Assembly (NCBI GenBank): GCA_003559985.1
Contig: PWJP01000083.1
Span: forward strand, 1 to 6,444
Source of the DNA: Saprospirales bacterium
Lineage (GTDB): Bacteria; Bacteroidota; Bacteroidia; Chitinophagales; Saprospiraceae
DNA: 6,444 bases
Direction: 5' to 3'
This document shows, in pieces, positions 1-5,439 of the stretch (within the stretch, counting starts at the first letter, position 1; the number at the start of each line of letters is the position of its first letter). Both the position numbers and the translations under genes were made by a program. The notes under the pieces were generated by a model that was given only the letters and a program-made list of their open reading frames with translations, did not search any database and was not told the DNA's origin.

Positions 1-34
1 ACCAATCTGATTTTGGGAGCTTTGATGTTTTCAT
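1..34 (-). CDS. possible start of a further minus-strand gene (partial, uncertain)
   Basis: On the minus strand an ATG at 34..32 opens a frame that stays open to the window edge and reads MKTSKLPKSDW. An in-frame TAG lies about 50 bases upstream, so this is the first ATG of that frame. An exact TAnnTTTG box (TACCTTTG) lies upstream at 115..108 and a weak AGGA lies about 12 bases before the ATG. Only 11 residues are visible and I do not recognise a family. The opposing reading, a plus-strand gene tail ending at 99, cannot be excluded, so this is a tentative call based on context only. Confidence 0.25.
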   Translation of the reverse strand, partial: MKTSKLPKSDW

Positions 35-107
35 TAATTGGATCTTCCTGTCTTTTGACCCTCTTGGGTCTTTGTCTTCTACGCGCCAAATTTTACTGAT
101 TTATTAA

Positions 108-115
108 CAAAGGTA
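108..115 (-). promoter_or_regulatory. candidate Bacteroidota -7 promoter box (TAnnTTTG)
   Basis: Read on the minus strand this is TACCTTTG, an exact match to the TAnnTTTG -7 element of the Bacteroidota primary sigma factor. It lies in the non-coding gap after clpC and points towards the possible gene start at 34, which would leave a leader of roughly 70 bases. No convincing TTG/TTTG -33 element is visible at the usual distance, so the call rests on the -7 box alone. Confidence 0.35.
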
Positions 116-142
116 CTAAAAATTTCTGACTGCCCGAAAATT

Positions 143-161
143 CCTGATAGGATCAGGTTTT
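143..161. terminator. hairpin at the clpC stop codon, possible bidirectional terminator
   Basis: CCTGAT and ATCAGG form a perfect 6-bp stem around a 3-base loop (AGG on the plus strand). Read on the plus strand it is followed at once by TTTT. Read on the minus strand, the direction of clpC, it is followed by AATTTTC. The clpC stop codon (155..153) lies inside the stem, so the hairpin forms at the very end of the clpC message. The stem is short and the T-tract weak, especially for clpC, so termination is plausible rather than certain. Confidence 0.45.
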
Positions 162-2690
162 GGTATCTGCATTTTCTATCTGATGAATTGCAGTGTTGTC
201 TTTATCCTCGTTGAGTACGACCTCAAAATTGGAACCCTCCTTCGGGTTGTTGTTGAGTATAAACTCTGCCAGAGGATCTTCTATGTATTTTTGTATCGCC
301 CTGTGAAGAGGTCTTGCTCCGTACTGGGGATCGAATCCTTTTTTCGCGATGAATTCCTTGGCCTCTTCGGTCAAAGTCAGAGAATAACCGAGGTTTTTCA
401 GTCTCTCGAATACATCCTTCAGGGTAATATTGATGATCTGGAATATTTCTTTTTGCTCCAAACTGTTGAAAATTACCACATCGTCAATTCTGTTGAGGAA
501 CTCCGGTGAGAAGGTTTTCTTCAGGGCATTTTTTATTACAGACTTGCTGAAATCCTCTGCCGACTCCTGTCTTGACTTGGTGGCAAATCCAACTCCCTGC
601 CCAAAATCTTTCAATTGCTTCACTCCTATATTGGAGGTCATAATGATCAGGGTGTTTTTGAAGTCCACTTTCCGACCCAGTCCGTCTGTCAACTGTCCAT
701 CGTCGAGTACCTGAAGAAGGATGTTGTACACATCGGGATGTGCTTTTTCGATCTCGTCGAGGAGAATTACAGAATAAGGCCTTCTGCGCACTTTTTCGGT
801 GAGTTGTCCACCTTCTTCATATCCCACATAACCGGGAGGTGCACCGATCAGTCGGCTCAGGGAGAATTTTTCCATATACTCGCTCATGTCTATGCGAACG
901 AGGCTGTCCTCTGAGTCAAAAATATACCTGGCAAGTGCTTTTGCAAGCTCTGTCTTACCGACGCCGGTTGGTCCGAGGAAGATAAAAGTTCCGATGGGCT
1001 TTTTAGGGTCTTTTAAGCCGACGCGGTTTCGCTGAATGGCTTTGACCACTTTTTTGATAGCATCGTCCTGGCCAATGATGGCCTTTTTGAGGTCCTGGTC
1101 CATGTTGACCAGTTTCTTGCTCTCGCTTTGAGCCACCCTTTTTACTGGTATGCCGGTCATCATAGCTACTATTTCGGCAATACTGTCTTCATCGACAGGG
1201 TAGCGCTTGGACTTTGCTTCTTCTTCCCACTCATCCCTGGCGATATCTAGCTGCCTGAGTAATTTGGTTTCCTTATCTCTCAGGTCGGCGGCTTTCTCAT
1301 ATTGCTGGCCTTTAACAGCCTTGTTTTTCATGTCTCGTACCGCCTCGATTTTTTCTTCCAACTCCTCAATGTGCTTGGGAACGTGAATATTTTTAAGGTG
1401 TACTCTGGCACCCACTTCATCCATGATGTCTATGGCCTTGTCTGGAAGGAAGCGATCTGTAATGTAGCGCTCACTGAGTTTGACACAGGCAGATAGGGCT
1501 TCATCCGAGTAATTCACATTGTGAAACTCCTCGTATTTTTTCTTGAGGTTCTGCAGAATTTCGAGTGCCTCGTCTGTAGAGGGAGGCTCGACCATTACTT
1601 TTTGAAACCGCCTGTCCAAAGCACCGTCTTTTTCGATATACTGGCGGTATTCATCCAGGGTGGAAGCTCCAATGCACTGAAGTTCACCGCGTGCGAGGGC
1701 CGGTTTGAAAATATTGGAGGCATCGAGTGATCCCGTTGCACCACCAGCACCCACAATGGTATGAATCTCGTCGATAAAGAGAATGACATCCCTCGATTTT
1801 TCGAGTTCACCCATGATGGATTTCATACGCTCCTCAAACTGACCTCTGTACTTGGTACCAGCTACGAGTGCTGCTAGGTCCAGCATCACAAGTCGCTTGT
1901 TAAACAGTGTGCGGGATACTTTCTTTTGTTGAATCGCTATGGCCAGCCCCTCTGCAATAGCGGTTTTACCAACACCCGGTTCTCCGATGAGAATTGGGTT
2001 GTTTTTCTTCCTTCTCGATAGAATTTGGGAAACGCGTTCAATTTCCCGCTCCCTTCCGGTGATAGGATCCAGCTTGCCTTCTTCGGCCAACCGGGTAATA
2101 TCTCTTCCAAAATTATCCAAAACGGGCGTTCGAGACTTGGTGGTCGCTTTTCTTCCGTATCTCCCGGGTCCACTTCCTTCTTCTTCCATAGGGACATCCT
2201 GGTCGGAGGGCGTGTGCGAACTGAGGCCTGAACTGAGAAAGTCCTGTTCCTGACTCACATATTCCAGTTCTGAACGGAAACCCTCGTAGTCTATCTCAAA
2301 ATCTTCCAGGGCTTTGGAAGCGGGGTTGTCTCTATGTTTTAGAACGGAAAGCAGCAGGTGTTCAGGGCTGATCTCTTCGTGGCCAAATTGTTTGGCCTCC
2401 AAAAAAGTTACTTTCAGGACGCGTTCTGCTTGCTTATTGAGGGGCAGGTTGCCCACATTTACTCTGGTGCTCTGCTCTTTTCGCGCTATGGCGAGTTCTT
2501 CAACGCGGGATTTTAATTCGTCAAAATCCACATTCATAGATTCCAGGACGGTTTTGGCGAGATTCTCCCTGTCGCGAATCAATCCGAGCAAAAGGTGTTC
2601 TGTACCAATGTAGTCAGCTCCCAGCCTGAGTGCTTCCTCACGACTCTGGCTGATGATTTTTTTGACCTTGGTTGAAAATTTGCGATTCAT
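153..2690 (-). CDS. clpC: ATP-dependent Clp protease ATP-binding subunit ClpC (AAA+ unfoldase)
   Basis: This is a complete 845-residue ClpC. The family unfolds tagged or damaged cytoplasmic proteins and threads them into the ClpP peptidase. Domains in order: a double Clp_N repeat (about 1-150) beginning MNRKFSTKVKKII; a charged linker (150-190); AAA+ module 1 with Walker A GEPGVGKT (236-243), pore loop KYRG (280-283), Walker B ILFIDE (303-308) and arginine finger region DRRF (359-362); a UVR/coiled-coil middle domain (about 443-480, core GQQYEKAADLRD), which separates ClpC from ClpA and ClpB; AAA+ module 2 with Walker A GPTGVGKT (573-580), pore loop GYVG (620-623), Walker B ILLDE (642-646) and sensor-2 GARP (791-794). 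A VGF tripeptide at 700-702 sits where ClpC carries its ClpP-docking loop, so a ClpP partner encoded elsewhere is expected. All catalytic motifs look intact. The ATG fits the family N terminus. The gene is preceded by a 305-base gap rich in inverted repeats. Confidence 0.97.
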   Translation of the reverse strand: MNRKFSTKVKKIISQSREEALRLGADYIGTEHLLLGLIRDRENLAKTVLESMNVDFDELKSRVEELAIARKEQSTRVNVGNLPLNKQAERVLKVTFLEAKQFGHEEISPEHLLLSVLKHRDNPASKALEDFEIDYEGFRSELEYVSQEQDFLSSGLSSHTPSDQDVPMEEEGSGPGRYGRKATTKSRTPVLDNFGRDITRLAEEGKLDPITGREREIERVSQILSRRKKNNPILIGEPGVGKTAIAEGLAIAIQQKKVSRTLFNKRLVMLDLAALVAGTKYRGQFEERMKSIMGELEKSRDVILFIDEIHTIVGAGGATGSLDASNIFKPALARGELQCIGASTLDEYRQYIEKDGALDRRFQKVMVEPPSTDEALEILQNLKKKYEEFHNVNYSDEALSACVKLSERYITDRFLPDKAIDIMDEVGARVHLKNIHVPKHIEELEEKIEAVRDMKNKAVKGQQYEKAADLRDKETKLLRQLDIARDEWEEEAKSKRYPVDEDSIAEIVAMMTGIPVKRVAQSESKKLVNMDQDLKKAIIGQDDAIKKVVKAIQRNRVGLKDPKKPIGTFIFLGPTGVGKTELAKALARYIFDSEDSLVRIDMSEYMEKFSLSRLIGAPPGYVGYEEGGQLTEKVRRRPYSVILLDEIEKAHPDVYNILLQVLDDGQLTDGLGRKVDFKNTLIIMTSNIGVKQLKDFGQGVGFATKSRQESAEDFSKSVIKNALKKTFSPEFLNRIDDVVIFNSLEQKEIFQIINITLKDVFERLKNLGYSLTLTEEAKEFIAKKGFDPQYGARPLHRAIQKYIEDPLAEFILNNNPKEGSNFEVVLNEDKDNTAIHQIENADTKT

Positions 2691-2772
2691 AGAAAAATAT
2701 ATCGGTAATTAATGGTTATCCTTATTTAATAACTGTAGAAGTGAGAAAATCGTACCAAACGACCAAAACTGC

Positions 2773-2838
2773 TAATCTGACATTCTTTTCGGTTGACTTC
2801 CTCCCCGTAAGCGGATTTTTAATACTTATTCTGACATT
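2773..2838. repeat. pair of 12-base direct repeats upstream of clpC
   Basis: TAATCTGACATT at 2773-2784 and TATTCTGACATT at 2827-2838 match at 11 of 12 positions and share the exact 9-mer TCTGACATT, spaced 54 bases start to start. They lie 83 and 137 bases upstream of the clpC start. Two copies of one word on the same face of the DNA (about five helical turns) would suit a regulator binding site, but that is inference. They do not match CIRCE or any other heat-shock operator I know. The rest of 2691-2830 shows no gene and no exact TAnnTTTG box. Confidence 0.4.
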
Positions 2839-2843
2839 ATGTC
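2833..2843. promoter_or_regulatory. short palindrome GACAT-T-ATGTC upstream of clpC
   Basis: GACAT and ATGTC form a perfect 5-bp inverted repeat around a single base. It includes the end of the right-hand TCTGACATT repeat and directly touches the 8-bp hairpin that begins at 2844. Its symmetry resembles a small operator for a dimeric regulator, but no regulator can be named. Confidence 0.35.
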
Positions 2844-2871
2844 GTCTCTTGTTTAGCCTTATTCAAGAGAC
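2844..2871. repeat. 8-bp perfect inverted repeat (hairpin) upstream of clpC
   Basis: GTCTCTTG (2844-2851) and CAAGAGAC (2864-2871) are perfect reverse complements separated by 12 bases (TTTAGCCTTATT). In RNA read towards clpC this gives a stem-loop 5 bases after the T6 run of the terminator-like element. No T-tract follows it, so it is not a standard intrinsic terminator. It may be a leader hairpin or an operator. It lies 154-181 bases upstream of the clpC ATG. Confidence 0.5.
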
Positions 2872-2876
2872 CTAAC

Positions 2877-2894
2877 AAAAAAGCTCCCCCGGAG
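2877..2894 (-). terminator. terminator-like hairpin with T6 tail between the porP-like gene and clpC
   Basis: On the minus strand CTCC-GGG-GGAG forms a 4-bp GC-rich stem followed after one C by TTTTTT, with AAAA before the stem able to extend pairing against the T-run. It lies about 100 bases after the porP-like stop codon, so it could end that message, end a small RNA made from 2946 downward, or attenuate read-through into clpC. The stem is shorter than most strong intrinsic terminators. Confidence 0.5.
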
Positions 2895-2946
2895 TTTTGC
2901 AGTCCGGGTCCGATCTTTTTGAAAACCACGGACTTCTCCCCGCAAA
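2877..2946 (-). ncRNA. candidate small structured RNA or attenuator upstream of clpC
   Basis: On the minus strand TTTGC (2946..2942) pairs with GCAAA (2900..2896), and AGTCCG (2934..2929) pairs with CGGACT (2906..2901). The two helices are continuous on the 3' side and separated on the 5' side by a 7-base bulge, GGGGAGA. That bulge is itself complementary to the CTCC arm of the terminator-like hairpin that follows (2894..2891), and a second CGGAC (2912..2908) offers the GTCCG arm an alternative partner. The element is preceded by TTACTTTG (2950..2943), one mismatch from the -7 box TAnnTTTG. Mutually exclusive pairings ending in a terminator are what an attenuator or riboswitch looks like. No known RNA family is recognised, and the call rests on hand pairing only. 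Confidence 0.35.
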
Positions 2947-2995
2947 GTAAACGTAAATATATGAGATTTAAAAATAATATTGGCTTCAAAAACTC

Positions 2996-4126
2996 TTAAA
3001 ATTGAGGGCAGAGGTCATTCTCGTTAGTGTATTCACCCATGATGGTAATGGATAGCTCAAAGATGCCCTGTCGCTGGCTGTAGTGGCTGAGGTCATCCAG
3101 GGACAGGTCGTAACTCAACCCCAGACGTATTCCCTCGATTTCAAAACCCATCAGCAGTGCGAGGTCGCGGAACTTGTATTCATCCAATCTGTTGGTCACC
3201 CTGCCAAACAGCCCGAAGTGAAGAAAGGATGCGCGGGAATCGCTGATAAGCAATCTGGAACCTGTGCCAAAAAAGAAACTGTGATGTGGCCCGTGAAATG
3301 AAGCGACTGCCCGGGGGGAAAGCCATAACCGCGGAAATACTTCGGTTTCCACACTGAGGTGGCCTATAAAATTTCTGTTGATCAGGTATTCGTCTTCTCC
3401 GGTAAATGCTGGATTGTCTTCATCCTGGTAAAAAGAGAGGTCAGGTCTGAGTACATGGAGGATGCTGGCTCCGGCATTAAACCGAATCCCATTTCTCTGC
3501 CTGTGACTGAATGTGATTCCCAGATTTAAGTCGGGATAGGAGAAGTTATTGTCGGGTAGTATTTCGCTGGTGTTAAAGGGAAAATCACTGGTGCCGTCAA
3601 ACATATCCTGAAACCGGAGATTTTCGTAATTGATGTTTTGTTGTCGCATCCCCAGCGACATTCCGGCTGACAGATAGTTGGTGTGTTCCCCGCCCAGGTT
3701 TTTGTGGAAGGCACCTGCCAGGGAAATTTGCGTCATACTGAAATCAAAGCGGTCAACTTTGTCACTCAGGAAAATCAAGCCAATGGAAAAAGCATCCATC
3801 TGGTTGCGGTCTCTTCCTATTTCCAGCCGAGCATCTCCTGAAAGTCCGTAGGATTTATAGGGTTGATCCAATACGGAGTTCCACTGTGTCCTGTGCTGTA
3901 CTGTAATGCGGTAGAGTGCATCGTAAACACCAGCCATCGATGGGTTGAAGTTGGTTGGATTGGCATATTTTTGAGTGAACAACAAGTCCTGTGCCCTCAA
4001 TTTTTCAGAATGGAAGGAAGGGGATACGACAAAAAATAATCCCAATAGGTATGGGGCCATATTTTTTCGGAAAATCCATCTTTTCCAAAAGGCACCCAAT
4101 TTCCCGGACCTGACTTTTTTATTCAT
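2996..4126 (-). CDS. PorP/SprF family type IX secretion system membrane protein
   Basis: This is a 376-residue exported protein of the PorP/SprF family, outer-membrane beta-barrels linked to type IX secretion and gliding motility in Bacteroidota. After the signal sequence the mature protein begins QDLLFTQKYANPTNFNPSMAG, the hallmark family opening, followed by HRTQW, alternating aromatic/polar strands and a C-terminal strand ending DLCPQF. The signal peptide has its hydrophobic core at about 25-35 and a likely signal peptidase I site after LRA (45). The annotated ATG gives a very basic 22-residue tail before the hydrophobic core; ATG codon 23 (4060..4058) would give a conventional signal peptide and may be the real start. 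The gene stands alone: no porK/L/M/N, gldK or adhesin gene is visible, so it is probably one of several paralogues, and the exact partner is unknown. It lies 89 bases downstream of the PLP enzyme gene, in the same direction. Confidence 0.9.
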   Translation of the reverse strand: MNKKVRSGKLGAFWKRWIFRKNMAPYLLGLFFVVSPSFHSEKLRAQDLLFTQKYANPTNFNPSMAGVYDALYRITVQHRTQWNSVLDQPYKSYGLSGDARLEIGRDRNQMDAFSIGLIFLSDKVDRFDFSMTQISLAGAFHKNLGGEHTNYLSAGMSLGMRQQNINYENLRFQDMFDGTSDFPFNTSEILPDNNFSYPDLNLGITFSHRQRNGIRFNAGASILHVLRPDLSFYQDEDNPAFTGEDEYLINRNFIGHLSVETEVFPRLWLSPRAVASFHGPHHSFFFGTGSRLLISDSRASFLHFGLFGRVTNRLDEYKFRDLALLMGFEIEGIRLGLSYDLSLDDLSHYSQRQGIFELSITIMGEYTNENDLCPQF

Positions 4127-4215
4127 ACTCGTAATTTGATTCCTGGATTGAGGATAAGCGTGTTTGATCTATGGACTGCCAATTACACTTTGGCGTTAAT
4201 CCACAATTCAGCTGC

Positions 4216-5232
4216 TCATCGCTTTTCTGCCACTGTTTCTTTTTGCTTACTGGAATCGAGAAAGCCGTGTTCTTTCATCCACTCGTCATTAAACACTTTT
4301 TTGACGTATCTCGTACCGTGATCGTGCATAATAACAACCACCACATCGTCTTTTTTCAGCTGTTTTTTGAGTTGAATCAGTCCGGCAACCGCAGAGCCAC
4401 AGGAATAGCCTGCAAAAATGCCCTCCTCAGCAGACAGTCTTCTGGTCATCACTGCCCCATCTTTATCAGTGACTTTTTCAAAGTAGTCTATTACGTCAAA
4501 GTCCACGTTCTTCGGAATCAAATCTTCACCTATTCCCTCAGTGATGTAGGGATAAATTTCCTCGGTTACCAATTTCCCGGTTTCGTGGTAGGCTTTCAGT
4601 GCAGAACCATAAGTGTCAATTCCCCAAACCTTGATATTGGGATTTTTTTCTTTGAGAAATCTGCCGGTTCCGGAAATGGTTCCACCGGTACCGACACCCA
4701 CAACCAGGTGAGTGATTTTGCCATTGGTTTGCTCCCACAATTCGGGTCCTGTGGTTTCGTAGTGTGCCTGAGCATTGGACAGGTTGTCGTATTGGTTAAA
4801 CCAATAGGAGTTGGGCGTTTTTTCGCTGATATCGCGGGCCACGCTGTAGTAAGATTTCGGATCGTCGGCTTCTACATCAGTTGGACAAACCACGACCTCT
4901 GCACCAAGTGCTCTGAGGATGTCGATTTTTTCTTGTGATTGTTTGTCTGAGGTGGTAAAGACACAGCGGTATCCCTTTACTGCAGCTGCAATCGCGAGTC
5001 CCATGCCAGTATTCCCGGAAGTGCATTCCACAATGGTTCCACCTGGCTTTATTTTTCCCTCTTTTTCAGCGTCCTCCAGCATTTTAAGGGCCATTCTGTC
5101 CTTAATGGAGTGGCCTGGATTGAAGCTCTCTATCTTTGCAAGCACCAACGCATCGATATCTCCAATTACCTTGTTTAGTTTGACCAGGGGGGTGTTACCA
5201 ATCGTGCCCAATATGTTTTTTTTGTAATTCAT
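4216..5232 (-). CDS. PLP-dependent cysteine synthase / cystathionine beta-synthase family enzyme
   Basis: This 338-residue fold-type II pyridoxal-phosphate enzyme should act in the cytoplasm on serine or O-acetylserine, with sulfide or homocysteine as acceptor. Visible motifs: NILGTIGNTPLVKLNK at the N terminus; the Schiff-base lysine K44 in NPGHSIKDR; the substrate loop TSGNTG (71-76); the phosphate-binding GTGGTISG (181-188); EGIGEDLIP (232-240); and AGYSCGSAVAG (274-284), whose serine should contact the pyridine nitrogen. The TSGNTGMGLAIAAAVKGYRC stretch, the ID...G loop and the C-terminal NDEWMKEHGFL resemble cystathionine beta-synthase more than classical CysK. The protein has neither the N-terminal haem domain nor the C-terminal Bateman (CBS-pair) domain, so no AdoMet control is expected. 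The frame stays open upstream to a GTG at 5397, but ATG 5232 matches the family N terminus; the 55-residue extension has no recognisable content. Choosing between OAS sulfhydrylase and cystathionine synthase needs biochemistry. Confidence 0.93.
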   Translation of the reverse strand: MNYKKNILGTIGNTPLVKLNKVIGDIDALVLAKIESFNPGHSIKDRMALKMLEDAEKEGKIKPGGTIVECTSGNTGMGLAIAAAVKGYRCVFTTSDKQSQEKIDILRALGAEVVVCPTDVEADDPKSYYSVARDISEKTPNSYWFNQYDNLSNAQAHYETTGPELWEQTNGKITHLVVGVGTGGTISGTGRFLKEKNPNIKVWGIDTYGSALKAYHETGKLVTEEIYPYITEGIGEDLIPKNVDFDVIDYFEKVTDKDGAVMTRRLSAEEGIFAGYSCGSAVAGLIQLKKQLKKDDVVVVIMHDHGTRYVKKVFNDEWMKEHGFLDSSKQKETVAEKR

Positions 5233-5376
5233 CTGTGATTTAGGTTTAGCTGATTTTTTGTCCAAATAAATACGTTGAAATCGCATTAATGTTTCCCGGT
5301 CCTCAATTAGTTTAACACATACTGAAGGTAAACCTATCGGCTTCATTTGAATTCGAAGCTCAATTAATTGTGGAGA

Positions 5377-5426
5377 TTCCCGGTGAAGCATCCCCACTAA
5401 ATTGCCGTGGGCACCATATCCGGGAA
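5377..5426. repeat. three-tier nested inverted repeat between the LysM and PLP-enzyme genes
   Basis: On the plus strand the arms run TTCCC (5377-5381), GGTG (5382-5385), CCCAC (5393-5397), then GTGGG (5407-5411), CACC (5412-5415), GGGAA (5422-5426). Each left arm pairs perfectly with its mirror partner, giving 14 paired positions in three helices around a 9-base loop, with 7- and 6-base bulges. TTCCCGG/CCGGGAA is an alternative 7-bp outer stem. No T-tract follows on either strand, so it is not an ordinary intrinsic terminator. It lies just after the LysM gene and 145-194 bases before the PLP gene ATG, so it could be a 3'-UTR structure or a leader element. It overlaps the unlikely GTG start of the PLP frame. 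I could not match it to a SAM, cobalamin or TPP riboswitch. Confidence 0.5.
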
Positions 5427-5439
5427 GGGTAATGCGACC

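Noticed and set aside
57..70. GACCC-TCTT-GGGTC hairpin followed by a T-rich stretch on the plus strand
   Set aside because: The stem has only 5 pairs and the tail (TTTGTCTTCT) is interrupted; too weak to call a terminator.
1..99. Plus-strand open frame with a hydrophobic, membrane-helix-like translation ending at TGA 97-99
   Set aside because: T-rich DNA gives hydrophobic translations by default, a second plus frame is also open here to 107, and only about 32 codons are visible. Kept as an alternative in the findings, not as a feature.
2691..2995. Possible CIRCE or other classical heat-shock operator before clpC
   Set aside because: I looked for TTAGCACTC-N9-GAGTGCTAA and similar patterns and found none. 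The inverted repeats present have different sequences.
4178..4194. GCCAA-N7-TTGGC inverted repeat between the PLP enzyme and the porP-like gene
   Set aside because: A 5-bp stem without a T-tract in either direction; chance is a sufficient explanation.
4171..4938. 255-codon open frame on the plus strand opposite the PLP enzyme gene
   Set aside because: It lies antisense to a gene with clear catalytic motifs, and its translation shows no domain logic. It is a shadow of the minus-strand codon structure.
5260..5275. TTTATTTG on the minus strand as a -7 box for the PLP enzyme gene
   Set aside because: It mismatches TAnnTTTG at the invariant A, and no TTG is found at the -33 distance.
5233..5397. 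55-codon upstream extension of the PLP enzyme frame, starting at a GTG
   Set aside because: The family N terminus (NILGTIGNTPLV) begins right after ATG 5232. The extension has no recognisable domain, would start inside the three-helix inverted repeat, and uses a GTG start where a good ATG exists.
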